From the NCBI GenBank assembly GCA_030844895.1, contig JAUTDX010007102.1:51001-115000 (forward strand): DNA of 64,000 nt, written 5' to 3'. This DNA is from Ambrosia x helenae. Lineage: Eukaryota > Streptophyta > Magnoliopsida > Asterales > Asteraceae. Under the pieces are notes generated by a model, which made no database searches, was not told the DNA's origin, and saw only the letters and a program-made list of their open reading frames with translations. Shown here piece after piece: positions 10,010-21,996 of the stretch. Each line of letters opens with the position of its first letter. The first letter of the stretch is position 1. Both the position numbers and the translations under genes were made by a program.

Positions 10010-10822
10010 TGTAACACCCCAACCGATGGCGGAAACATCGGGGTGCCACGTATTGATGATTGTTTCAGTAGCACATGGTATAATATAAATTTTAAATAAT
10101 TTATTCAACATAATATCCAAATATGAAATGATGTCTAGGAATTCAATACATGATATCAAATAACAAAACTTCAATAACTTCAAATAAAACTTCATGTTAA
10201 ATCCTCATGCTAACTCAAGCCTCAGCTTCATTGTTACCTGAAACATGTTAATTTTGAAAGTATTTTGGGTCAACAAAAGTTGGTGAGAATTACATAGGTT
10301 TTTGATAATAGAATAAAAATGTTGATGCAATTCATGTGTCATGTCAATCAAGCCCATATGTGAGAACATACTAGAAATAAATCGAGTGCATAATCAACCC
10401 TGGTGACTGTTATAATATGATACATACCATACGCTCATGGTCCAATAGAATATGTTATGCGATAACAAACACCCACGCAACCTTTGTAGGAGGCACGTAT
10501 CCGGTGGGATTGTCAGTCCAATAGATCTATCAATGTATACCGTCGGCATGTACGGAGTTAATGATTATGCTAGAATGATGTTTACTCTAATCATGCTCAA
10601 GACATAATGCAACATAGAAAACACATAGACACATTGATGATTGAATTGCAATAATGATGTTATAACATGTTTCACCCCAAAAATGGTGATAAATAAAAGG
10701 GGCTATGTAAAACTCACCTTGGCAAATGTTAAACTTCTTGAAAAGATGAAATATTAGTGTTGCCCAAAATAATGCCAAATATCACCCTATAATAAGGTAA
10801 TAAATAATAAGTCTAAGTCTAA
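10010..10822 (-). mobile_element. Truncated LTR of the Ty3 array (copy 1)
   Basis: It matches the first 813 bases of the LTR at 14321 and then jumps directly into integrase sequence at 10823. The junction has two bases of microhomology (AA). Compared with the intact arrangement, about 1.67 kb of LTR and 0.88 kb of the 3' end of pol were lost in one event. The tRNA-like modules of the full LTR are therefore missing here. Confidence 0.9.
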
Positions 10823-12478
10823 GTGAGAGGTGAAACGACCATCGCGATCAGAAATAATGTCCAAAGGTATACCGTGACGACATACGATTTCACTTACGTA
10901 CATCTTTGCCAACCTTTCCACAGAATACTTCTCACGAATAGGTAGGAAGTGAGCTGACTTGGTCAAATGATCGACAATTACCCAAATACTGTCAAAACCT
11001 TTGGGTGTGCGAGGGAGTTTGGTGATGAAATCCATAGCTATGCTCTCCCATTTCCAGACAGGAATCTCTGGTTGTTCAAGCATACCAGATGGTCGTTGAT
11101 GTTCAGCCTTGACCTTGGAACAAGTGAGACATTTTGCAACGAAAAGAGCAATGTCTTTCTTCATACCAGGCCACCAATAAGAATAACGAAGATCTTGGTA
11201 CATCTTGTCAGCTCCAGGATGAATAGAATAACGAGACTTATGAGCCTCGTTCATGAGAAAAGTACGAAGATCATCACGGTCGGGAATCCACAGTCGATTA
11301 AGGAAATAAAGAAGACCATCGGGTTTGGTTTCAAGTTGAGTTTCAGCACCACAAGACATTTCATTGTACATGTTACCTTGGGTGACTGATGTGTGTTGAG
11401 CCTGGAGAATGCGATCTTGAAGATCAGTACAAACTCTCGCACATTGGAGTTTGACACGCTCTTTACGACTAAGTGCGTCAGCCACAACGTTCGCCTTGCC
11501 AGGATGGTAGCGAATTTCGCAATCATAGTCGTTAAGTAATTCAACCCAACGTCGTTGCCTCATGTTAAGATTCTTTTGGTCGAAGACATGTTGAAGACTT
11601 TTGTGGTCCGTGAACACCACACATTTGGTCCCATAAAGATAATGTCTCCAAATCTTGAGTGCAAAGACAACAGCGCCCAATTCAAGATCATGGGTGGTAT
11701 AATTCTTTTCGTGAGTCTTGAGTTGTCGAGACGCATAAGCAATAACCTTTCCTCGTTGCATGAGAACACAACCAAGACCCTGGTTCGATGCATCACAGTA
11801 GACCACGAAATCATCATTACCATCAGGTAGAGACAAAATAGGAGCTTCACAGAGTTTCAGCTTAAGAGTTTCGAATGCTTCCACGAAATCATCATTACCA
11901 TCAATACGAAATTCCACTTGTCGAGCAGGAGGCAAACCAGGTAAATCCTCTGGAAAGACTTCAGGATAGTCTCGAATAATAGGAATATCTTGGATACTTT
12001 TGCCTTTGTCCTTCTTCTCTATCACGTTAGCTAAGAAGGCTGTATACCCCTTTCGTAAGTACTTTTGGGCAGTAGTACAAGACATAAGCTTAAGCTCACC
12101 ACAGGGTTTCTCACCATAGATCTTCAAAATCTCACCAGATTCGAGAGGAATGCGTATGACTTTCTCGAAGCACAGAATTTCGGCACGATGAGTTGACAAC
12201 CAGTCCATGCCTACAATAACATCAAAACTTCCAAGATGCATGGGGATGAGATCGATAGGGAAGGTATGATCGTCGAGGTTCAACAAGCAGTTACGAATAA
12301 TAGAGTCGATCGAAATAGACTTCCCGTTAGCTACCTCTACCACTAAAGGTTCTTCTAGATTAGTGTGGGGTAAGTTAAGTAAAGGTTCAAACTTCAGTGA
12401 CACAAATGACTTATCAGCTCCCGAATCAAATAATATGGATGCATAGTGGTTATTAATGAGAAACGTACCATTCACCAC
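10787..12478 (-). pseudogene. Ty3 pol of internal region A, RT deleted
   Basis: The 563-codon frame has the aspartic protease (ILFDSGADKSFVS), then the junction peptide RIDGNDDFVEAFETL, RNase H (VVYCDASNQGLGCVLMQRGK), the integrase zinc finger and the integrase core (WKWESIAMDFITKLPRTPKG). The whole reverse transcriptase domain is missing. Relative to region B, 835 bp (18743-19577) are replaced by 19 bp, a net loss of 272 codons that keeps the frame. The replacement is part of a 23-bp copy of 11803-11825 pasted at 11881-11903. The 3' end of integrase is lost at 10822, where it runs into LTR sequence. It cannot encode an active polymerase. Confidence 0.9.
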
Positions 12479-12553
12479 TTCGTTGTTGTCACGAGCCTGG
12501 TTAGCGTTGAGATTGTAGGCGCGACCTCGAGCACCTTGGTTCTGGTTGCGGTT

Positions 12554-13768
12554 CTAGTTTTGGTTTTGGTTTCGGTTACGATTAGGGCAGTTGTTGATGT
12601 AGTGATTAGGGTTGCCACACTCGTAGCATTGACCACGAGTAGGCCTGTTGTTTTGTTGGTTGGGAGCTGGGTTGTTGTTGTCTTGGGTAGTAGGAGGGGC
12701 TCGGCAGACGTTCACCAGGTGACCATATCTTTGACACTTGGTACAAAAACGACATGGCACATGTGCTGGATGATGGTACTTGCAAGTGTTGCACAAAGGG
12801 TGAGGTCCGGTGTATGGTTTCTTGGCTGGGTTTTGGGCAGCAGGTGGAGTAGCAGCAACCATATAGTTTCTAACCTTGCGCTTTTTGTTGCTTGAGGTCT
12901 CAGGCTTGACTTCAATTGCAGGCTGTGGAGTGTCTTTGGCAACCGTCTTCTTAGTGCCCTTGCGGAAGAGAGTACCGTTCTTCACGTGATTATCAGTAAG
13001 AGTGGCCGCTAGACGTTTGGCCTCTTCCAAAGTTGCAGGATTTCTACCCCAAACGGTGTCCTGGATTTGCATGGGCAGACCACCGATGTACTTCTCGATG
13101 GCTACCGGCAGAGGAGTAACTTTGTGGGGCAACAATAAGCTAAGCTCATGAAAGCGGGTGTTGTAGGCAAGGTTTTCCCCACTATCTTGAGCTAAGGTGT
13201 GGAACTCATCCTCAAGTTTCTTAACTTCATTGCGAGGACAAAACTCTTCCTTCATGACCTCCTTGAATTGGTCCCATGTCATAGCAAGAGCAACCTCGGC
13301 GCCACGAGTACGCTTTTCTTCATTCCACCATGTGAGTGCTCGTTTATGGAGAACACTCATGGCGTAACGAACCTTGAAGTTGTTGGGGCATTCACTGTTG
13401 ATGAAGCTATTCTCAATACCCTCGAACCATTGGAGGAGTCCTGTAGCTCCTTCTTCACCACTAAACTTTGGAGGGTTACAAGAGTTGAAATGCTTAAGGG
13501 TGCAGGCTTGGGGTCCATTTCCATTGCCATTGCCGTTCCCATTCCCATTCCCGTGACCATTCCCGTTGCCGTTCAATTGGATGACATGAGCGAGTAAATT
13601 GGGAACCAGAGTTGCGATTTGCTGCGCCATTTGTTGAGAAATGATCGCAGCCAGTTGAGCATCGACCCCATTGTTGTTGTGGTTAGGAACTTGGTCATGG
13701 TTATGGTTATCACCACCTTCTTCGTGGTTCTCACCATTGTTGTTGCGAGTGCTGCGAAGAGGAGGCAT
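12554..13768 (-). pseudogene. Ty3 gag of internal region A
   Basis: The likely start is MPPLRSTRN at 13768 (six codons inside the longest frame), by alignment with region B. A low-complexity Gly-Asn run (about residues 70-90) precedes the conserved gag core (PPKFSGEEGATGLLQWFEGI, RALTWWNEEKR). Two cysteine-rich motifs follow, the last a CCHC knuckle (CYECGNPNHYINNC). A TAG at 12554-12556 within the Asn-Gln tail ends the frame before protease; region B reads through at this place and also has more copies of the Asn-Gln hexanucleotide repeat. The product would be the particle shell protein. Confidence 0.88.
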
Positions 13769-14304
13769 GATCTGTAATAGACACAATGAAATGAATGAGA
13801 GTTTATATAAGGAATGTAATCATTTATTCATTAATTAAAACGAATAAACGAAAACGTTGACTTAACAAAGATTCTAAATTCTAATAACATATGAAGACAT
13901 GCTTTAGCCTATAAGTGAACACTCATCCCGAGAATTCCCAGGTAGGCATCCGGGTCCCTCGTCTGATTGGGATATATGCGCAATGCCAGCCTAGACAGAA
14001 GACTCAGAATACAGGCGTTCACCCTTCCAGATTGCACGTGTTCGTTATTAAAATCTAGAACTTCGACGAGATCTCAAGGGGGTTCAGGTTAAACCTGAGG
14101 ATTTTGTCCTATTAATCTAGTGGTGGATCAGGATTGCAGCAGACGAATAGGAGTAGTCACATGTAGGTTTAGGGTTATATAAGGCATAGGATATGGATAG
14201 GATTAGGGAAGCAATTAGGGTTACAAGTAGGAGAAGCAAGTACTGTTTAAGTCCCTAAGGTTATAGTCTAGATTATTTCTAATAACCTAATTCCCTATAA
14301 CCAA
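13769..14304 (-). other. 5' leader of internal region A
   Basis: Untranslated leader between the primer binding site and gag. It is near-identical to 21456-21980 of region B and has no coding frame. It lacks only small changes, such as an extra GGATATGGATA near 14191. Confidence 0.75.
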
Positions 14305-14317
14305 GGCTCTGATACCA
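14305..14317 (-). other. Primer binding site (tRNA-iMet type), region A
   Basis: The minus strand reads TGGTATCAGAGCC three bases from the LTR end at 14321, the standard initiator tRNA-Met primer site. It shows that the LTR at 14321-16806 is the 5' LTR of region A. Confidence 0.9.
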
Positions 14318-15876
14318 ATCTGTAACACCCCAACCGATGGCGGAAACATCGGGGTGCCACGTATTGATGATTGTTTCAGTAGCACATGGTATAATATAAA
14401 TTTTAAATAATTTATTCAACATAATATCCAAATATGAAATGATGTCTAGGAATTCAATACATGATATCAAATAACAAAACTTCAATAACTTCAAATAAAA
14501 CTTCATGTTAAATCCTCATGCTAACTCAAGCCTCAGCTTCATTGTTACCTGAAACATGTTAATTTTGAAAGTATTTTGGGTCAACAAAAGTTGGTGAGAA
14601 TTACATAGGTTTTTGATAATAGAATAAAAATGTTGATGCAATTCATGTGTCATGTCAATCTAGCCCATATGTGAGAACATACTAGAAATAAATCGAGTGC
14701 ATAATCAACCCTGGTGACTGTTATAATATGATACATACCATACGCTCATGGTCCAATAGAATATGTTATGCGATAACAAACACCCACGCAACCTTTGTAG
14801 GAGGCACGTATCCGGGTGGGATTGTCAGTCCAATAGATCTATCAATGTATACCGTCGGCTTGTACGGAGTTAATGATTATGCTAGAATGATGTTTACTCT
14901 AATCATGCTCAAGACATAATGCAACATAGAAAACACATAGACACATTGATGATTGAATTGCAATAATGATGTTATAACATGTTTCACCCCAAAAATGGTG
15001 ATAAATAAAAGGGGCTATGTAAAACTCACCTTGGCAAATGTTAAACTTCTTGAAAAGATGAAATATTAGTGTTGCCCAAAATAATGCCAAATATCACCCT
15101 ATAATAAGGTAATAAATAATAAGTCTAAGTCTAATTAACTTACAAGTGTATCCTAGGGTTTCGATTTGGGGATATCCAATTATTGAATTTAAAATAAAAT
15201 GTTAATTAAATAAAAAGGGATATTTGATAAAAGAAAGTCTTTTTATAATTTTGAATTTAGAATGTACACAATAAAGTGTTTGAAGTATAAAAATAATTTT
15301 TATAAAATTATTTCATCTAAAATAGATTTTTAAATCTATTTATTACAAATTGCCAATATTTAACTTTAATATTCAAAAATACTAAAATTAAAGAATTTCT
15401 ATTTTAAAAATCATATTTCTGTTCTAAATATTTAAAAATAAATTGTATAAAATTTTGGTGCAAAAATAATGAAAATTGAATTTATTATGATTTAATTATG
15501 ATTAAATCTAACAAAAATTGATTAAAAATATAAAATAAATGATTTTTCTGAATTAAAAATTATTTCAGTAAAGTTTAACTTTATACAAACTCAGGATAAT
15601 TTTTGGAGAATTTAATAAAATTGTTTTGATATTTTAATAGATTTTTATAAATATAATAGTATAAAATTGATTTAATTAATATAAATATTAAATAAATGAA
15701 TTTTAGAAAAATAAAAATTGTGAATAAAACTTTTGACTCAGATTTAATAAATATAATTTTTTTTAGAATTTATAAAATAGTTATAATATTTAAAAATGAA
15801 TTTATAAGATTAAAATGTTTAATATACATATTATTAGTTTGTTGTTTTTAAAAAAAATAAAAAGAAACAAAAAGAA

Positions 15877-15946
15877 GGCCATAGCCGGGACTCGAACCCG
15901 GGAGCCTTGGGTATCAGACCATGGTCACAACCACTTGGCCTAGGCC
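15877..15946 (-). ncRNA. tRNA-like module in LTR (minus strand)
   Basis: A 70-nt unit with a perfect tRNA B box (GGTTCGAGTCC, plus coordinates 15888-15898) inside a perfect 5-bp T stem, a near-consensus A box (AGGCCAAGTGG, 15931-15941) and GGCC ends that could begin an acceptor stem. The middle of the acceptor stem mispairs, so a functional tRNA is unlikely. The B-LTR copy is 23554-23622 and has lost one base of the T stem. It could be a tRNA pseudogene or the head of a tRNA-derived SINE. Confidence 0.55.
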
Positions 15947-16553
15947 AGTGGTTGTGATAATCCCTGATTCAAATTAATTATATACGCGGTATGAAATCAA
16001 GTTTATCCCCATTTCAAAACCCACGAACCCTAAATCTGTAATCGTTTGATTAACTCATCAATAGCCCAATTAATCATGGGGCTATTGATGAGTGATCGCC
16101 GATGATCATAACCCATACAAGAAATTAAACTCACAGTGTTGTATTGTGTTCGATTGCCTGGTCAAAGCCAAAAGTCAAACAACGAACAGAGAGATAATTA
16201 TCAGAGTGTTTCAGAAGTAATTGGAGGTGGAGAAGAGAGTGTGAGCGAGTTTCAAAGGTTCGTAGATGATCAATTTATAGTGGGGATCGATGGGTTGGGT
16301 TAATTGGTAAGTTGACCTATGATTAAATGTCAACCGCGTATAGATTCAAAATTGGTCAATGATTGATGTTAATTGACGTGTATACAGATCATACAAGGCC
16401 GGAAATCAAATAAGTTTGCCAAAATTAGATCAATCAAGCATTGATCTTGATTGATAATCAGACGCGTCCAAGCAGTTGACTTTCCAAGTCAATTTGCAGG
16501 TTTTTAAAATGCGTATAAATTTATTAAGCGTCCAGATTTATTCCAAGTTGATA

Positions 16554-16627
16554 GTCAGCCCAGTTAGTTAAGTGTGTTGTGTTTAAATGGGCCGGTCTTG
16601 GCGCGGGTTCGAATCCCGGCCAAGACA
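16554..16627 (+). ncRNA. tRNA-like module in LTR (plus strand)
   Basis: It contains an A-box-like stretch (CAGCCCAGTTAGTTAAG), a perfect B box (GGTTCGAATCC, 16606-16616) and complementary flanks GTCTTGG and CCAAGAC around the T arm. A T8 run at 16636-16643 could end RNA polymerase III transcription. No clear anticodon arm is present. It is therefore a tRNA-derived element or pseudogene, antisense to the retrotransposon. Copies occur at 24228-24301 and 25074-25147. Confidence 0.55.
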
Positions 16628-16819
16628 TATATATATTTTTTTTAATAATAATTACATGCTACCATATATATAATATATATATATATATATAGTATTAGGG
16701 TTCCAATAACGCGACAAAAATAATTAATGCGAATACTAATGATAAAACTTGACGTTTTTATTAATATCGATCGTGTAACGTACAAGTTTAAATGCGTAAT
16801 GTTACAGTCTCACCTACTT

Positions 16820-17322
16820 TTAGGAACTTCGTCCCGAAGTTGGAGTTGGAGAGTCTGGTGGGAAAAGATGTGGATACTTCGACTTCATCTGGTCTTTACG
16901 TTCCCAAGTGAACTCTGGGCCTCGTTTAGATTCCCAACGAACCTTAACGATCGGAATACGACTGCGTTTGAGTTTCTTGACCCCAGTATCAACAATCTCG
17001 ATGGGTTTCTCGATAATGTGCATGCTTTCATCGATTTGCACATCCTCAAGAGGAACATGAAGGTTCTCATCTGCTAAGCATTTCTTGAGATTCGAAACAT
17101 GGAAGGTCGGATGAACATTGCTTAGCTCAGGTGGAAGTTCAAGTTTGTAAGCCACTTTTCCAACTCTGTCAAGAATTTTGAAGGGGCCTACGTATCGAGG
17201 AGCTAGCTTTCCCTTTCTACCGAAACGAATTACTCCTTTCCAAGGGGATACCTTAAGTAGTACAAGGTCCCCAACTTGAAATTCCAAGGGTTTACGATGT
17301 CTATCAGCATAACTCTTTGGCG
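16820..17322 (-). pseudogene. Ty3 pol B, 3' end with chromodomain
   Basis: This frame encodes the C-terminal part of integrase with the GPY/F-type module (MEFQVGDLVLLKVSPWKG, RYVGPFKILDRVGKVAYKL). It then has a chromodomain-like tail (about residues 105-145; IPIVKVRWESKRGPEFTWE) that in chromoviruses directs integration to particular chromatin. It is separated from the rest of pol by a one-base deletion near 17320. The polypurine tract lies at 16807-16821, next to the 3' LTR. Confidence 0.85.
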
Positions 17323-19916
17323 ACTTCTAGCCTTGAGAAGATTATCCTGAATGAGTTGAATTTTGTCTGTGGTTTCCTGGATTAGTTCGGGTCCAGTAAT
17401 ACGAGCTTCACCAACCTCACTCCAACAGACAGGTGAACGACATTTCCGACCATAGAGTGCCTCAAAAGGAGCCATGTTAATGCTGGCGTGATAACTGTTG
17501 TTGTATGAAAACTCAACCAAAGGAAGATGAGAATCCCATGCGCCACCAAAGTCAATGACACATGCCCTGAGCATATCCTCAAGTGTCTGGATGGTTCGTT
17601 CAGTCTGACCATCAGTTTGAGGGTGATAAGCAGTGCTCAGGTTCAACTTGGTACCCAAAGCATCTTGTAGAGACTCCCAAAAGTGAGAGGTGAAACGACC
17701 ATCGCGATCAGAAATAATGTCCAAAGGTATACCGTGACGACATACGATTTCACTTACGTACATCTTTGCCAACCTTTCCACAGAATACTTCTCATGAATA
17801 GGTAGGAAGTGAGCTGACTTGGTCAAACGATCGACAATTACCCAAATACTATCAAAACCTTTGGGTGTGCGAGGGAGTTTGGTGATGAAATCCATAGCTA
17901 TGCTCTCCCATTTCCAGACAGGAATCTCTGGTTGTTCAAGCATACCAGATGGTCGTTGATGTTCAGCCTTGACCTTGGAACAAGTGAGACATTTTGCAAC
18001 GAAAAGAGCAATGTCTTTCTTCATACCAGGCCACCAATAAGAATAACGAAGATCTTGGTACATCTTGTCAGCTCCAGGATGAATAGAATAACGAGACTTA
18101 TGAGCCTCGTTCATGAGAAAAGTACGAAGATCATCACGGTCGGGAATCCACAGTCGATTAAGGAAATAAAGAAGACCATCGGGTTTGGTTTCAAGTTGAG
18201 TTTCAGCACCACAAGACATTTCATTGTACATGTTACCTTGGGTGACTGATGTGTGTTGAGCCTGGAGAATGCGATCTTGAAGATCAGTACAAACTCTCGC
18301 ACATTGGAGTTTGACACGCTCTTTACGACTAAGTGCGTCAGCCACAACGTTCGCCTTGCCAGGATGGTAGCGAATTTCGCAATCATAGTCGTTAAGTAAT
18401 TCAACCCAACGTCGTTGCCTCATGTTAAGATTCTTTTGGTCGAAGACATGTTGAAGACTTTTGTGGTCCGTGAACACCACACATTTGGTCCCATAAAGAT
18501 AATGTCTCCAAATCTTGAGTGCAAAGACAACAGCGCCCAATTCAAGATCATGGGTGGTATAATTCTTTTCGTGAGTCTTGAGTTGTCGAGACGCATAAGC
18601 AATAACCTTTCCTCGTTGCATGAGAACACAACCAAGACCCTGGTTCGATGCATCACAGTAGACCACGAAATCATCATTACCATCAGGTAGAGACAAAATA
18701 GGAGCTTCACAGAGTTTCAGCTTAAGAGTTTCGAATGCTTCCTCTTGCTTAGGTCCCCACTCATAGGGCTTACCCTTGTGAGTCAAGGTAGTGAGAGGAA
18801 CAGCGATCTTGGAGAAATTGGCGATGAATCGACGATAATAACCAGCCAAACCAAGAAAAGAACGGACTTCCGTTGGAGTTTGAGGAACACTCCAATTTTT
18901 CACAGCTTCGATCTTTGCGGGGTCAACATGAATTCCGTTCATATCAATGACATGTCCCAAAAATTGAACTTCCTTAAGCCAAAATTCACATTTTGAGAAC
19001 TTGGCGTACAGTTGTTCTTTCTTTAGGAGACTCAAGATAGAGTGAAGATGTTGCTCGTGATCGGATCTTGATTTAGAGTAAATCAAAATATCATCGATGA
19101 AGACGATCACGAATTTGTCGAGATAGGGTCTACAAACCCGATTCATCAAATCCATAAATACTGCGGGAGCATTGGTCAACCCAAAAGGCATAACCATGAA
19201 TTCATAGTGACCATAGCGTGTGCGAAAAGCTGTCTTGGGAATATCTTCATCGTGGACTCTAAGCTGATGATAACCAGAACGGAGATCAATCTTCGAGAAG
19301 TGGGTTGCTCCTTGAAGTTGATCGAAGAGATTGTCAATCCTAGGAAGTGGATAACGATTCTTGATGGTGAGTTTGTTGAGTTCACGGTAGTCAATACACA
19401 TCCTAAGAGAACCATCCTTCTTTTTAACGAATAAGACAGGGGCTCCCCATGGAGAAGAACTAGGGCGAATGAACCCTTTATCAGAAAGTTCCTGTAATTG
19501 ACTAGCAAGTTCTTGCATCTCAGAGGGTGCAAGACGATAAGGAGATTTAGCGACAGGATTAGCACCAGGAACAAGAACAATACGAAATTCCACTTGTCGA
19601 GCAGGAGGCAAACCAGGTAAATCCTCTGGAAAGACTTCAGGATAGTCTCGAATAATAGGAATATCTTGGATACTTTTGCCTTTGTCCTTCTTCTCTATCA
19701 CGTTAGCTAAGAAGGCTGTATACCCCTTTCGTAAGTACTTTTGGGCAGTAGTACAAGACATAAGCTTAAGCTCACCACAGGGTTTCTCACCATAGATCTT
19801 CAAAATCTCACCAGATTCGAGAGGAATGCGTATGACTTTCTCGAAGCACAGAATTTCGGCACGATGAGTTGACAACCAGTCCATGCCTACAATAACATCA
19901 AAACTTCCAAGATGCA
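17323..19916 (-). pseudogene. Ty3 pol B: protease end, RT, RNase H, integrase core
   Basis: A long open stretch with the reverse transcriptase motifs intact (LRMCIDYRELNKLTIKNRYP, MPFGLTNAPAVF, IVFIDDILIYS). RNase H (CDASNQGLGCVLMQ), the HHCC zinc finger (from HKSRYSIHPGADKMYQDL) and the integrase core with its acidic residues (MDFITKLP, IISDRDGRFTS, AYHPQTDGQTER) follow. Upstream, a one-base deletion in a G run at about 19917 separates it from the start of protease. Downstream, a one-base deletion near 17320 separates it from the chromodomain. The RT that region A lacks is present here. Confidence 0.9.
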
Positions 19917-20081
19917 TGGGATGAGATCGATAGGGAAGGTATGATCGTCGAGGTTCAACAAGCAGTTACGAATAATAGAGTCGATCGAAATAGACTTCCC
20001 GTTAGCTACCTCTACCACTAAAGGTTCTTCTAGATTAGTGTGGGGTAAGTTAAGTAAAGGTTCAAACTTCAGTGACACAAA

Positions 20082-21455
20082 TTACTTATCAGCTCCCGAA
20101 TCAAATAATATGGATGCATAGTGGTTATTAATGAGAAACGTACCATTCACCACTTCGTTGTTGTCACGAGCCTGGTTAGCGTTGAGATTGTAGGCGCGAC
20201 CTCGAGCACCTTGGTTCTGGTTGCGGTTCTGGTTTTGGTTTTGGTTTTGGTTTTGGTTTCGGTTACGATTAGGGCAGTTGTTGATGTAATGATTAGGGTT
20301 GCCACACTCGTAGCATTGACCACGAGTAGGCCTGTTGTTTTGTTGGTTGGGAGCTGGGTTGTTGTTGTCTTGGGTAGTAGGAGGGGCTCGGCAGACGTTC
20401 ACCAGGTGACCATATCTTTGACCCTTGGTACAAAAACGACATGGCACCTGTGCTGGATGATGGTACTTGCAAGTGTTGCACAAAGGGTGAGGTCCGGTGT
20501 ATGGTTTCTTGGCTGGGTTTTGGGCAGCAGGTGGAGTAGCAGCAACCATATAGTTTCTAGCCTTGCGCTTTTTGTTGCTTGAGGTCTCAGGCTTGACTTC
20601 AATTGCAGGCTGTGGAGTGTCTTTGGCAACCGTCTTCTTAGTGCCCTTGCGGAAGAGAGTACCGTTCTTCACGTGATTATCAGTAAGAGTGGCCGCTAGA
20701 CGTTTGGCCTCTTCCAAAGTTGCAGGATTTCTACCCCAAACGGTGTCCTGGATTTGCATGGGCAGACCACCGATGTACTTCTCGATGGCTACCGGCAGAG
20801 GAGTAACTTTGTGGGGCAACAATAAGCTAAGCTCATGAAAGCGGGTGTTGTAGGCAAGGTTTTCCCCACTATCTTGAGCTAAGGTGTGGAACTCATCCTC
20901 AAGTTTCTTAACTTCATTGCGAGGACAAAACTCTTCCTTCATGACCTCCTTGACTTGGTCCCATGTCATAGCAAGAGCAACCTCGGCCCCACGAGTACGC
21001 TTTTCTTCATTCCACCATGTGAGTGCTCGTTTATGGAGAACACTCATGGCGTAACGAACCTTGAAGTTGTTGGGGCATTCACTGTTGATGAAGGTATTCT
21101 CAATACCCTCGAACCATTGGAGGAGTCCTGTAGCTCCTTCTTCACCACTAAACTTTGGAGGGTTACAAGAGTTGAAATGCTTAAGGGTGCAGGCTTGGGG
21201 TCCATTTCCATTGCCATTGCCGTTCCCATTCCCATTCCCGTGACCATTCCCGTTGCCGTTCAATTGGATGACCTGAGCGAGTAAATTGGGAACCAGAGTT
21301 GCGATTTGCTGCGCCATTTGTTGAGAAATGATCGCAGCCAGTTGAGCATCGACCCCATTGTTGTTGTGGTTAGGAACTTGGTCATGGTTATGGTTATCAC
21401 CACCTTCTTCGTGGTTCTCACCATTGCTGTTGCGAGTGCTGCGAAGAGGAGGCAT
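20082..21455 (-). pseudogene. Ty3 gag of region B, fused to start of protease
   Basis: The start is MPPLRSTRN at 21455. It has the same order as region A: Gly-Asn low-complexity run, gag core, cysteine knuckles. An uninterrupted Asn-Gln repeat (NRNQNQNQNQNQ) then leads into protease. The frame stops at 20082 three residues after the protease signature FDSGAD; region A has an open codon there. It differs from region A gag at scattered residues only, consistent with a recent common origin. Confidence 0.88.
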
Positions 21456-21996
21456 GATCTGTAATAGACACAATGAAATGAATGAGAGTTTATATAAGGA
21501 ATGTAATCATTTATTCATTAATTAAAACGAATAAACGAAAACGTTGACTTATCAAAGATTCTAAATTCTAATAACATATGAAGACATGCTTTAGCCTATA
21601 AGTGAACACTCATCCCGAGAATTCCCAGGTAGGCATCCGGGTCCCTCGTCTGATTGGGATATATGCGCAATGCCAGCCTAGACAGAAGACTCAGAATACA
21701 GGCGTTCACCCTTCCAGATTGCACGTGTTCGTTATTAAAATCTAGAACTTCGACGAGATCTCAAGGGGGTTCAGGTTAAACCTGAGGATTTTGTCCTATT
21801 AATCTAGTGGTGGATCAGGATTGCAGCAGACGAATAGGAGTAGTCACATGTAGGTTTAGGGTTATATAAGGCATAGGATTAGGGAAGCAATTAGGGTTAC
21901 AAGTAGGAGAAGCAAGTACTGTTTAAGTCCCTAAGGTTATAGTCTAGATTATTTCTAATAACCTAATTCCCTATAACCAAGGCTCTGATACCAATC
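21456..21996 (-). other. 5' leader and primer site of region B
   Basis: Untranslated leader, with the tRNA-iMet type primer binding site (TGGTATCAGAGCC on the minus strand) at 21981-21993, three bases from the LTR. No coding frame is seen. Confidence 0.85.

Larger units (their letters stand above)
14321..16806 (-). mobile_element. Complete LTR shared by regions A and B
   Basis: The LTR runs from TGTAACACCCCAACC to GCGTAATGTTACA on the plus strand, 2486 bp. Read on the minus strand, a TATA box (CTATAAATTG, near 16270-16280) lies about 530 bp from the start. The U5 side is very AT-rich (15150-15870). It carries two tRNA-like modules, at 15877-15946 (minus) and 16554-16627 (plus). No target duplication flanks it, consistent with its being internal to a recombinant array. 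Confidence 0.9.

Noticed and set aside
16554..16627. A functional tRNA gene
   Set aside because: The T arm is good, but the acceptor pairing and anticodon arm are not, and it repeats with the LTR. Called tRNA-like only.
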